From: Chloroflexota bacterium
GTDB taxonomy: Bacteria > Chloroflexota > Anaerolineae > Anaerolineales > VGOW01
Reading direction: 5' to 3'
Length of the DNA stretch: 6,103 nucleotides
NCBI GenBank assembly: GCA_016215145.1
Contig: JACRLA010000185.1
Location: 1 to 6,103 of the forward strand
A model generated the notes under the pieces. It saw only the letters and a program-made list of their open reading frames with translations. It was not told where the DNA came from and searched no databases. Shown piece after piece: positions 1 through 5,737 of this stretch; within the stretch, counting starts at the first letter, position 1, and each line of letters opens with the position of its first letter. A program made the position numbers and the translations under genes.

Positions 1-1325
1 TTACAACGCTTCAACTCTGCCGGAACCGCGCACGGCGGCGCAGTCTCTTCGGGCTTGAACAACTTCAACAGCTCAAAGAACTTAAAGTCGGGGTCTTTCA
101 CGTTCTTCAATTTCACCAACGCCATCGGTTGGAGTAAAACGTGATCTTCCGGACGCACAGTGTATTGACCTTTCGGTCCATCGAACTTCATACCTTCGAG
201 AGCTTTGATCATACCGGCTGCCGTGGGATCACCTTTGGTCGCTTCGAGTGCTTTGACGAGCATGATGCCCGCATTGAAACCACTCTCGGCAAACAGATCG
301 GGCGGACCCTTATATTTCTCAACATGTTTGCTCACCAAGAACTTATTCGCCTCAGTGTCAAACAGCCCAAATTGATACACACTCACACCCACCGAGTTAA
401 TCGCGTCGGCGTAACCGGCTTTCATCGTTTGGTTATCGCCCATGCCTGTCGCCACCACCATCTTGTCAAGAACGCCAAGCGTTCTCATCTGTTGGAACAA
501 TGGCGAGAATCCGGTGCCAGCCCAAGTGACGATGACCACATCCGCTTTCGAATCGAGAACTTGATTCAGATACGGGGTGAAGTCGGTTGTTTCCAGTGGC
601 GCATACACCGTGCCAACGCCCTTGTCATCCGCGTTGACCACAAACGTGCCGCCCGCACCTTTCACAACAGTGTAGAACGCCGCCGCCGAACCTTGACCAA
701 AAGCATTGTTCGGGGCGATCTGCACGAACTTCTTGCCGAGTCCGGTCAACGCCGCGCCCATCGTCAACGCATCTTGCACGCTGGTGCGTCCGGCGCGGAA
801 GGTGTATTCGTTGAACGCTTTGCCGGTCAGATCAGGGGTTGCCGCCGGTTGCGAAATGAACACGATCTTGTTGTCCTTCGCCACTGCCGAGACGGCGAGC
901 GCAACAGTGGAGCTCGGCACGCCGACCAAAACTTTGGCTTTATCTTTTTCAATCGCTTCACGCGCCAACGACACGCCGGTATCGTTATTGCTCGCCGTGT
1001 CTTTCGTCACCACTTTGATGTCGCGTCCGGCAACTTTGTTCGTGCCTTTCGTGGCGTAGTCGAGTCCGATCAAGAAACCTTGCTCAAGCATCGGACCATA
1101 GATCGCCAAGCCGCCGGATCGATCTGTCAACAACCCGACAACGATCGGTTCAGCCGCAGTGGGCACCGCCGTGGGCTTGGGAGCTTCTGTCGGTTTGGGA
1201 GCCTCTGTCGGCTTCACAGGCACGGCAGTCGGCTTAGGCGCTTCGGTTGTCGGCGTGGCGCACGCGCTTAACACCAGCGCGAAAATGCTGATCACGCTTA
1301 ACAGTAAAAAGAATTTTTTGTTCAT
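1..1325 (-). CDS. LIV-type ABC transporter substrate-binding lipoprotein (3' end cut by window edge)
   Basis: This is the extracytoplasmic solute receptor of a branched-chain-amino-acid-type ABC importer (Peripla_BP_6 / LivJ fold). The 441 visible residues read without interruption from ATG at 1325; the frame is still open at the left edge, so the C-terminus lies just outside. Residues 1-21 form a lipoprotein signal peptide (MNKKFF, hydrophobic core, lipobox LSAC with Cys22), so the protein is probably membrane-anchored. Residues 23-60 are a low-complexity Pro/Thr/Glu/Lys linker with tandem KPTEAP units. The binding domain starts at IVVGLLTDRSGG (about 61-72). Typical family segments follow: VLVGVPSSTVALAVS (132-146), ISQPAATPDLTG (157-168), FVQIAPNNAFGQG (200-212) and AESGFNAG (346-353). 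A Cys pair (432, 441) near the end could form a disulfide. A strong Shine-Dalgarno precedes the start. The ligand is unknown; members of this family bind amino acids, amides, urea or aromatic acids. The LivH/M/G/F partners are not visible. Confidence 0.93.
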   Translation of the reverse strand, partial: MNKKFFLLLSVISIFALVLSACATPTTEAPKPTAVPVKPTEAPKPTEAPKPTAVPTAAEPIVVGLLTDRSGGLAIYGPMLEQGFLIGLDYATKGTNKVAGRDIKVVTKDTASNNDTGVSLAREAIEKDKAKVLVGVPSSTVALAVSAVAKDNKIVFISQPAATPDLTGKAFNEYTFRAGRTSVQDALTMGAALTGLGKKFVQIAPNNAFGQGSAAAFYTVVKGAGGTFVVNADDKGVGTVYAPLETTDFTPYLNQVLDSKADVVIVTWAGTGFSPLFQQMRTLGVLDKMVVATGMGDNQTMKAGYADAINSVGVSVYQFGLFDTEANKFLVSKHVEKYKGPPDLFAESGFNAGIMLVKALEATKGDPTAAGMIKALEGMKFDGPKGQYTVRPEDHVLLQPMALVKLKNVKDPDFKFFELLKLFKPEETAPPCAVPAELKRC

Positions 1326-1334
1326 TGTAATTTT

Positions 1335-1341
1335 CTCCTCC
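1335..1341 (-). promoter_or_regulatory. Shine-Dalgarno of the binding-protein gene
   Basis: On the minus strand GGAGGAG ends 9 bases before the ATG at 1325. This strong ribosome-binding site fixes the start, and the signal peptide beginning at that ATG agrees with it. Confidence 0.8.
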
Positions 1342-1402
1342 AAGAGAATAAGAGTCTAGGTTTTTCTACACACAAAGAAAGTCAACGTATCTAATTGCGA
1401 GA

Positions 1403-1414
1403 CAATCACCTCCT
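1403..1414 (-). promoter_or_regulatory. Near-perfect anti-SD-complementary sequence without a gene
   Basis: The minus strand reads AGGAGGTGATTG, which includes an extended match to the 16S rRNA 3' tail (AUCACCUCCU). It lies 78 bases upstream of the binding-protein start. No ATG follows at a useful distance; the nearest options are a TTG three bases on, opening a frame of only four codons, and the overlapping GTG. It could be a standby or decoy ribosome site, the remains of a lost small ORF, or a leader-peptide start with a non-ATG codon. Confidence 0.4.
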
Positions 1415-1422
1415 CGTTAGCT

Positions 1423-1437
1423 AGACCAACGTGGTCT
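1423..1437. repeat. Short hairpin in the ligase A / binding-protein spacer
   Basis: AGACCA and TGGTCT form a perfect 6-bp stem around a 3-base loop. On the plus strand a run of T follows. On the minus strand, the direction of all genes here, no U-tract follows, so this is at best a weak intrinsic terminator for ligase A transcripts. Confidence 0.4.
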
Positions 1438-1438
1438 T

Positions 1439-1467
1439 TTGGGATCTTGGTTCTTGGGATTTGGGAT
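1439..1467. repeat. TTTGGGA-type heptamer array after the ligase A stop
   Basis: On the plus strand TTGG recurs at 1439, 1447, 1454 and 1461, a period of 7-8 bases, in units such as TCTTGGG and ATTTGGG. The array lies within ten bases of the ligase A stop codon (1476-1478). It is short and imperfect, but matches the pattern in the other spacers, where a period-7 or similar repeat starts next to the stop codon. Confidence 0.55.
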
Positions 1468-1475
1468 TTTATTTT

Positions 1476-3014
1476 TTATATTTTCTCTTGCTTATTCTTC
1501 CAATACTCATCGCGCATCACACGCTTGAGAGTCTTGCCCGCCGTGCTGCGCGGAAAATCATCCATGATCGCCACGTCGCCCACTTGCTGATAGCGCGCCT
1601 CAACGTGTTCGTTGATCCACTTCTTTAATTCGGATGCGCTGATCGTTTCCTTCTCGCGCAAGATCACCGCCGCCAACGGCGTCTCACCCCACTTCTCATC
1701 GGGGATGCCGAATACCGCTGCCTCACGCACGCCCGGATGTTGCACGATCACTTCTTCAATATCACGCGGGTAGACGTTAACGCCGCCACTGATGATCATG
1801 TCCTTCTTGCGATCCACCAAAAATAAAAACCCGTCTTCGTCGGCGTAACCCATGTCGCCGCTATACAACCAACCGTCTTTGATCGCTTGCGCCGTCACGT
1901 CGGGGCGTTTGTAATAATGCGGCATCATCAACGGACCGCGCCCAACAATCTCGCCCACTTCATTCGGAGGCAGGTCTTTGCCATTCTCATCCACGATTCG
2001 CATTTCATAAAACGGAAGCGGCACACCCACCGACATCGGCTTGGTAGCGTAATGTGTGCGATCCAAAACCACAATGAAGCCCTCGGTGAGTCCATAAAGT
2101 TCGTAAAACACATTCGGCACAATCGAAGTTAACTTCTCACGATGTTCTTTATGGAAAGGTGCGCCCACCGTGCCGAGCATCTCCAACGATTTTAGATTTT
2201 CAAAATTAAAGTTGGGCGAGTTAAGCATCGCCACGATCTGCGACGGCACCATTTTGATGTGCGTCACTTTTTCTTTTTTGATCGTCTCAATCGTCAGTTC
2301 AGCATCAAAATGATCCATCAAAATATAAGTTGCGCCCAAAAACATGGCGGGCATCAACGTGAGGAATGCACCGTTGAACACTAACGACCCGGCGTGCATG
2401 ATCACGCTCTCGGGAAGGATGCGATACGAAGCCGAGAACAACATGCAGTAGTTGGCGCGGATGTAATGCGTATGCACAATGCCTTTAGGCAGACCCGTTG
2501 TGCCACTGCTATAAATGATGTTGTAAGGATCGTCGTCGTTGATCTCGACGTAAGGCGGCTCATTATCACTCGCATAAGAAACAAGCGAGTGATAATACTG
2601 ATACCCGTTCACATTCGGATCATCCACCAACACAAAGCGATCCGCTTTCATCTTTGGCAAATCGGGGCGCAGTGGATCGAGATGCTCCACAAAAGTTTTG
2701 TTGGTAAGGATCAGTTCGGTGTCCGAGTCGTTGAGGAGAGTGGTGAGTCCTTTGCCCCTGAGTAAATTGCTCAAGGGGACAACGACGGCGCCCACTTTGG
2801 CAACTGCCCAATACGTCTCCAGCAGTTCCAAACAGTTCGGCAGAATCGTGGCGACCTTATCGCCCTTCTTCACGCCCATCTTCACTAACGCATTCGCCCA
2901 ACGATTGACTCGTTTATTAAATTCCAAAAACGTCAATCGCTGATCTTTAAAAACAACGGCGAGATGATTCGGGCGGTAGCGGGCGTTGCGGGCTGGCAGT
3001 AATCCGATGTTCAT
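1476..3014 (-). CDS. Class I acyl-CoA ligase (AMP-forming), ligase A
   Basis: This cytoplasmic enzyme of the adenylate-forming (ANL) superfamily activates a carboxylic acid with ATP to an acyl-AMP and then forms the CoA thioester. Its 512 residues are a normal length. All core motifs are present: the P-loop YSSGTTGLPKG (168-178), YGLTE (307-311), YSGD (384-387), the hinge region DRKKD (401-405) followed by ISGGVNVYPRDIEE (408-421), and the catalytic C-terminal Lys494 in PRSTAGK. The stretch before that Lys (VEARYQQVGDVAIMDDF) differs from the usual LARYKVP type. The start is ATG 3014 with AGGAGG six bases upstream. It follows the hydrolase gene after 101 bases and precedes the binding-protein gene by 150. 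The acid substrate (fatty, aromatic or alicyclic) cannot be assigned. A perfect 12-bp inverted repeat lies inside the gene at 2562-2596. Confidence 0.95.
   Translation of the reverse strand: MNIGLLPARNARYRPNHLAVVFKDQRLTFLEFNKRVNRWANALVKMGVKKGDKVATILPNCLELLETYWAVAKVGAVVVPLSNLLRGKGLTTLLNDSDTELILTNKTFVEHLDPLRPDLPKMKADRFVLVDDPNVNGYQYYHSLVSYASDNEPPYVEINDDDPYNIIYSSGTTGLPKGIVHTHYIRANYCMLFSASYRILPESVIMHAGSLVFNGAFLTLMPAMFLGATYILMDHFDAELTIETIKKEKVTHIKMVPSQIVAMLNSPNFNFENLKSLEMLGTVGAPFHKEHREKLTSIVPNVFYELYGLTEGFIVVLDRTHYATKPMSVGVPLPFYEMRIVDENGKDLPPNEVGEIVGRGPLMMPHYYKRPDVTAQAIKDGWLYSGDMGYADEDGFLFLVDRKKDMIISGGVNVYPRDIEEVIVQHPGVREAAVFGIPDEKWGETPLAAVILREKETISASELKKWINEHVEARYQQVGDVAIMDDFPRSTAGKTLKRVMRDEYWKNKQEKI
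2562..2596. repeat. Perfect 12-bp inverted repeat inside ligase A
   Basis: ATTATCACTCGC (2562-2573) and GCGAGTGATAAT (2585-2596) are exact reverse complements separated by 11 bases. They encode the variable segment around residues 140-151 (YHSLVSYASDNE) just before the P-loop. The transcript could form a stable 12-bp hairpin. Confidence 0.85.
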
Positions 3015-3020
3015 GACGAG

Positions 3021-3026
3021 CCTCCT
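3021..3026 (-). promoter_or_regulatory. Shine-Dalgarno of ligase A
   Basis: The minus strand shows AGGAGG with a 6-base spacer before the ATG at 3014. This is a canonical site and fixes the start. Confidence 0.85.
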
Positions 3027-3043
3027 AAAAGGTAGTATGGGTT

Positions 3044-3065
3044 GGTTACATCATGGTTACATCAT
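3044..3065. repeat. 11-bp perfect tandem duplication upstream of ligase A
   Basis: GGTTACATCAT occurs twice head to tail (3044-3054 and 3055-3065). On the minus strand each copy contains the miniature reading frame ATG ATG TAA. It lies between the inverted heptamer element and the ligase A ribosome site. Confidence 0.8.
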
Positions 3066-3067
3066 AA

Positions 3068-3118
3068 TAGTAATTAGTAATTAGTAAGTGAGCGCCAATT
3101 ACCATTTACTAATTACTA
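3068..3118. repeat. Inverted TAATTRG heptamer element, copy 1 (hydrolase / ligase A spacer)
   Basis: The left arm (3068-3091) contains three tandem heptamers TAATTAG, TAATTAG, TAAGTGA. The right arm (3095-3118), read in reverse complement, contains TAATTAG, TAAATGG, TAATTGG. The arms match at 20 of 24 positions around a 3-base GCG centre. The right arm ends on the hydrolase TAG stop (3116-3118), so the mRNA would fold into an AU-rich hairpin directly after that stop. No U-tract follows, so it is not a classical intrinsic terminator. Confidence 0.8.
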
Positions 3119-3919
3119 CTTCTCCATCGGGTGCTTCGCCAAAAACCCAAGAATGATCGTGTTCACCTCATTCGCCTTCTCTAAGACCACCACATGACCG
3201 GCGTTGGGTATCAAATGAAATTCCGAATCGGCAATTGCGCGATGTAGTAGTTCGCCGTAGCGGCGCGGCTTGAGCAAATCCAATTCTGCCGAGACGATGC
3301 ACGTCGGCGTTTTGATCTTCGACAACTCTGCCGTGATATTGAATCGCTGAAAACTTTCGATGAGCCGCACCGCCGCCGCGAGATCGAGAGTGGCATAACG
3401 CTGTTCCGCCATCGGGATGAGATCGGGACGATTGACCAAAAAATTTTCGGAATACACGTCGGAATAGATCAAGCGGAAAAATTTGGGACCCTCCCCGAGT
3501 TGCGCCGCCAACCGCCAACGCTCGATCATCGCCGCCATCAGCGGGTCACTGTGCGAAACCGAAGCGATGATCGTCAACGTATGGCATCGTTCTGGATAAC
3601 GCACGCCCATCACCAAATTTAATTCGCCGCCGTACGACGTGCCGACCAGATGCGCTTTTTGAATCTTCAACGCATCCATCAACGCCACCAGATCATTGGC
3701 ATGTAGATCAAGCGAATACTCACTTTCAGGATGCTCGCTTTGCCCCTGCCCGCGCATGTCGTAAGTCAGAACGCGATAACGTTTAGTAAGCGCAGGCAAC
3801 TGAAACACCCACGACGTGGTATTCATAAACACGCCGTTGTTGAGAATGATCAACTCGTTCTTCTCGTCGCCGTGAAATTCGTAATAGAGGTTGACGTTGT
3901 TGACTTTGATCGTTGGCAT
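3116..3919 (-). CDS. Alpha/beta hydrolase, 3-oxoadipate enol-lactonase (PcaD)-like
   Basis: This is a soluble alpha/beta-hydrolase-fold enzyme of 267 residues, normal for the PcaD / epoxide-hydrolase-like group. With ATG 3919 as start, the nucleophile elbow is GTSYGG (Ser95), the likely acid is Asp214 in SAELD, and the histidine is His242 in NAGH. TYDMRGQGQSEHP (52-64) is the conserved segment after strand 4. The oxyanion-hole segment reads LNNGVFMNTTSW rather than the common HG form, as in PcaD-type members (SNSLG). The start at 3919 is preferred because MPTIKVNNVNLYYEFHG is the usual family N-terminus. A TTG at 3967 would add 16 residues, but these are encoded by the inverted heptamer repeat. 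No good Shine-Dalgarno is seen for either. It follows ligase B after 58 bases. It may hydrolyse an ester, lactone or thioester intermediate of the same pathway; the exact substrate is unknown. Confidence 0.9.
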   Translation of the reverse strand: MPTIKVNNVNLYYEFHGDEKNELIILNNGVFMNTTSWVFQLPALTKRYRVLTYDMRGQGQSEHPESEYSLDLHANDLVALMDALKIQKAHLVGTSYGGELNLVMGVRYPERCHTLTIIASVSHSDPLMAAMIERWRLAAQLGEGPKFFRLIYSDVYSENFLVNRPDLIPMAEQRYATLDLAAAVRLIESFQRFNITAELSKIKTPTCIVSAELDLLKPRRYGELLHRAIADSEFHLIPNAGHVVVLEKANEVNTIILGFLAKHPMEK

Positions 3920-3932
3920 ATACTCGTGACCG

Positions 3933-3986
3933 AGTAATTGGTAATTAGTAATTGAACGCTTGCTCAATTACCAATTACTATTTACT
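3933..3986. repeat. Inverted TAATTRG heptamer element, copy 2 (ligase B / hydrolase spacer)
   Basis: The left arm (3933-3955) holds TAATTGG, TAATTAG, TAATTGA with an exact period of 7. The right arm (3964-3986), in reverse complement, holds TAAATAG, TAATTGG, TAATTGA. The arms match at 20 of 23 positions around the 8-base centre ACGCTTGC. The ligase B stop codon TAG (3978-3980) lies inside the right arm, mirroring copy 1 at 3068-3118. The left arm also covers the only possible upstream extension of the hydrolase. Confidence 0.8.
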
Positions 3987-5474
3987 GAGTTTTTCCTTCA
4001 ACTCTCTCTTCAAAATCTTCCCCGCCGCGCTGATCGGCAGCGCATCCATAAACGTCACGCCCTTCGGCACTTTAAATTTGGCGAGCCGCTCCGAGATAAA
4101 GGCGATCAACTCTTCTTCGCTCAACTTTTGATTCGGTTTCAAGACCACACAGGCATGACCGACTTCGCCCCACTTGGCGTCAGGCAAACCGATCACGGCG
4201 CACATCTGAATCGCTGGATGTTGATAGATCGTTTTTTCGATCTCCACCGGATACACGTTCTCGCCGCCACTGATGAACAAATCCTTCTTGCGATCCACGA
4301 TATAGAAATAGCCTTCGCTGTCGAACTTCGCCAAATCGCCGGTATGAAAGTAACCGCGCGCGTCAACGGCTTCCGCCGAGGCAGACGGGTTGTTGAAGTA
4401 TCCCGTTGAATACGAAGGTCCCTTCAAAATTAATTCACCCACTTCATCCGCGCCCAAAAAATTATTTCCCTCATCCACAATGCGCGCATCCACAAAAAAG
4501 TTGGGGCGACCAATCGAACCGGCTTTGCGAATGGCGTCTTCGGGAGCGAGCGCAAAAACTCCGGGACCAAATTCGGTCATGCCGAATCCTTGCTTGAAGC
4601 GAATCTTTTTCTCTTGAGTATATTTTTGGACGAGCGGCACAGGCAAGGGGGCGCCGCCACTGGTGCAAAACCTTAATGAGGTCAGGTCAGCTTGATTCCA
4701 GTTTTCAGCTTGGGTCATCATCTGATACATCGTTGGCACCCCGGCAAAGATCGTCACGCGCTCACGCTCGATCAACTCCAATGTTTTCGCCGGTTCAAAC
4801 TGCCGCATCAAGATCGTCGTGCCGCCAAAAATAATTTGTGGCAAGGTGTAAACGAACAACCCACCCGTATGGAACATGGGGAAGATATTGAGATACACAT
4901 CATTGTGAGTCACGTCGTGAATGACCGTGTTCAACGTATTCCAAGCGATCATCCGATGCGAGACTTGCGCCGCCTTGGGCATCCCCGTTGTGCCGCCGGT
5001 GAAGATCAGCGCGGCGATGTCTTCCGCTTCAAGAGTCTCGCACGTCACCGCATCGGCTTTGCTCGCCTGCAACTCGGTTTCAAAATGTTTGCTCCCCGCC
5101 ACGCCTGCCCCTTCGATATGCAAATAATGTTTAACGTCGTAACGAGAGTCATAGATCGATCCTCGTAAACTGTCTACGCCTTCTTTGAAGTCGTCGGAGA
5201 AGATCAAAACTTTCGGCGTGACGTTTTGGAAAACGCTTTCGATCTCGCGCCAATGTGATCGCCAATTAATCGCCGCATGAATCGCCCCCAACTTTGAACA
5301 AGCAAAGAAGCAATCGAGATGTTCCACTCCATCCCGCGCCAGAATCGCCACACGATCCCCTTTGCCCACGCCCGCCTCACGCAGCCAATTAGCGAATCGA
5401 TTCGCGCGCTCGTTCAGTTGACGATACGTAAGCCGCCATTCGGGATTCTTTCTTGACGATACGTGAGTCGCCAT
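3978..5474 (-). CDS. Class I acyl-CoA ligase (AMP-forming), ligase B, N-terminus displaced by a frameshift
   Basis: This is a second ANL-superfamily acyl-CoA synthetase, converting a carboxylate, ATP and CoA to acyl-CoA. The open frame from ATG 5474 gives 498 residues with every catalytic motif: FTGGTTGMPK (158-167), FPMFHTGGL (198-206), FGMTE (297-301), HTGD (377-380), DRKKD (394-398) then ISGGENVYPVEIE (400-412), and Lys486 in AAGK. The first eight residues (MATHVSSR) are not family-like. They come from reading a tandem 35-bp duplication (5418-5487) out of frame. The expected N-terminus, MYIGDYLGRRN and onward, is encoded just upstream in another frame (5414-5569). Without the extra copy the protein would be about 514 residues, close to the 512 of ligase A. 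ATG 5474 has only a weak ribosome site (GGGAAAG). The gene is therefore a truncated but perhaps active enzyme, a recent pseudogene, or an assembly artefact over an intact gene. Confidence 0.88.
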   Translation of the reverse strand: MATHVSSRKNPEWRLTYRQLNERANRFANWLREAGVGKGDRVAILARDGVEHLDCFFACSKLGAIHAAINWRSHWREIESVFQNVTPKVLIFSDDFKEGVDSLRGSIYDSRYDVKHYLHIEGAGVAGSKHFETELQASKADAVTCETLEAEDIAALIFTGGTTGMPKAAQVSHRMIAWNTLNTVIHDVTHNDVYLNIFPMFHTGGLFVYTLPQIIFGGTTILMRQFEPAKTLELIERERVTIFAGVPTMYQMMTQAENWNQADLTSLRFCTSGGAPLPVPLVQKYTQEKKIRFKQGFGMTEFGPGVFALAPEDAIRKAGSIGRPNFFVDARIVDEGNNFLGADEVGELILKGPSYSTGYFNNPSASAEAVDARGYFHTGDLAKFDSEGYFYIVDRKKDLFISGGENVYPVEIEKTIYQHPAIQMCAVIGLPDAKWGEVGHACVVLKPNQKLSEEELIAFISERLAKFKVPKGVTFMDALPISAAGKILKRELKEKLSK

Positions 5475-5569
5475 TCGGGATTCTTTCCCGTATCCACAAT
5501 GGCAAGAGATTCAGGAGAATATAAATTTCGTCGTCCGAGATAATCGCCGATATACATATCCACTCTCAT
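5414..5569 (-). pseudogene. Detached N-terminus of ligase B
   Basis: From ATG 5569 (or more likely ATG 5557, MYIGDYLGRRN) the frame encodes a typical start of an acyl-CoA ligase. It includes a YSPESLAIVD segment and then KNPEWRLTYRQ, after which the frame breaks into unrelated residues (ERIPNGGLRIVN) and stops with TGA at 5414-5416. KNPEWRLTYRQ is exactly the peptide with which the in-frame part of ligase B resumes (its residues 9-19). The fragment overlaps ligase B by about 60 bases in a different frame. It has no independent function as a gene. It is annotated because it shows where the real start of ligase B was or is. Confidence 0.85.
5418..5487. repeat. 35-bp tandem duplication causing the ligase B frameshift
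   Basis: Unit 1 (5418-5452) and unit 2 (5453-5487) match at 33 of 35 bases, differing at 5430/5465 (A/G) and 5433/5468 (C/T). Because 35 is not a multiple of three, the two copies are read in different frames. Each in its own frame encodes KNPEWRLTYRQ. The two differences are both third-position synonymous changes (CGG/CGA Arg, CTT/CTC Leu). Confidence 0.93.
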
Positions 5570-5572
5570 TTC

Positions 5573-5658
5573 GTCATTGCGAGGAGCGCTTTTTGCGACG
5601 AAGCAATCTCGCGTCAACAAGAGTCTGAGATTGCTTCGCAAAGAACGCTCGCAATGAC
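5573..5658. repeat. 86-bp GTCATTGCGAG / GAAGCAATCTC palindromic intergenic element
   Basis: The left arm (5573-5610) starts GTCATTGCGAG and ends CGAAGCAATCTC. The right arm (5627-5658) is its imperfect reverse complement, with both end segments perfectly paired and a bulged middle. The loop is 16 bases. From memory, near-identical elements occur as interspersed non-coding repeats in many unrelated bacterial genomes. It ends a few bases before the original start codons of ligase B (5569/5557), so it would form part of that gene's 5' leader. Confidence 0.85.
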
Positions 5659-5698
5659 AGTTTGGTCTCGAACAATATCACGCAAGATCAAAACAGCA

Positions 5699-5737
5699 TT
5701 TCCCTTATTCCCCTTTGTTTCCCTTATTTCCGTTTTT
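5699..5737. repeat. Purine-rich GGGAA repeats after the KAS-like stop
   Basis: On the plus strand TTTCCCTTATT occurs twice (5699-5709 and 5718-5728), with related CCCCTTTG and TTTCCG between and after. On the minus strand this is a run of GGAAATAAGGGAAAC-type units spaced 8-11 bases apart. They begin a few bases after the TAG stop (5738-5740) of the KAS-like gene. Confidence 0.6.

Larger units (their letters stand above)
1326..1475 (-). other. 150-bp leader/spacer between ligase A and the binding-protein gene
   Basis: This is the longest gap free of both coding sequence and a large palindrome, so it is a plausible place for a separate leader or promoter for the highly expressed binding protein. 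Read on the minus strand it holds, in order, a TTTGGGA-type repeat array, a short hairpin, an AGGAGGTGATTG sequence with no good start codon behind it, and the real Shine-Dalgarno. A TTGACT at 1380-1385 resembles a -35 box, but the best -10-like hexamer (TAGACT) is about 21 bases away. No promoter is therefore called. Confidence 0.4.

Noticed and set aside
141..1271. A 376-codon open frame on the plus strand
   Set aside because: It lies exactly antisense and in codon register to the binding-protein gene. It is open only because that gene rarely uses TTA, CTA and TCA codons. Its product is Arg/His-rich and like no known family.
1362..1385. Possible sigma-70 promoter (TTGACT with TAGACT) for the binding-protein gene
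   Set aside because: The spacing of about 21 bases is too long and the -10 hexamer matches poorly, so no promoter can be supported from sequence alone.
1423..1440. Rho-independent terminator
   Set aside because: The 6-bp hairpin is followed by a T run only on the plus strand, where no gene ends. In the transcribed direction there is no U-tract.
3068..3986. Possible CRISPR array from the recurring TAATT units
   Set aside because: Units are only 7 bp with no unique spacers between them and sit as inverted arrays. No cas genes are present.
4573..4589. ATTCGG / CCGAAT inverted repeat inside ligase B
   Set aside because: A 6-bp stem of this size is expected by chance in a window of this length and has no further context.
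1887..5168. Several 60-160-codon open frames on both strands inside the ligases and hydrolase
   Set aside because: They overlap genes with complete catalytic motifs, have low-complexity or Arg/His-rich products and no ribosome sites. They are shadows of the coding strand.
5414..5641. A separate 75-residue gene reading through the palindromic element
   Set aside because: Its first part is translated palindrome and its middle is the ligase N-terminus. Its last residues are the frameshifted duplicate. It is not an independent gene.
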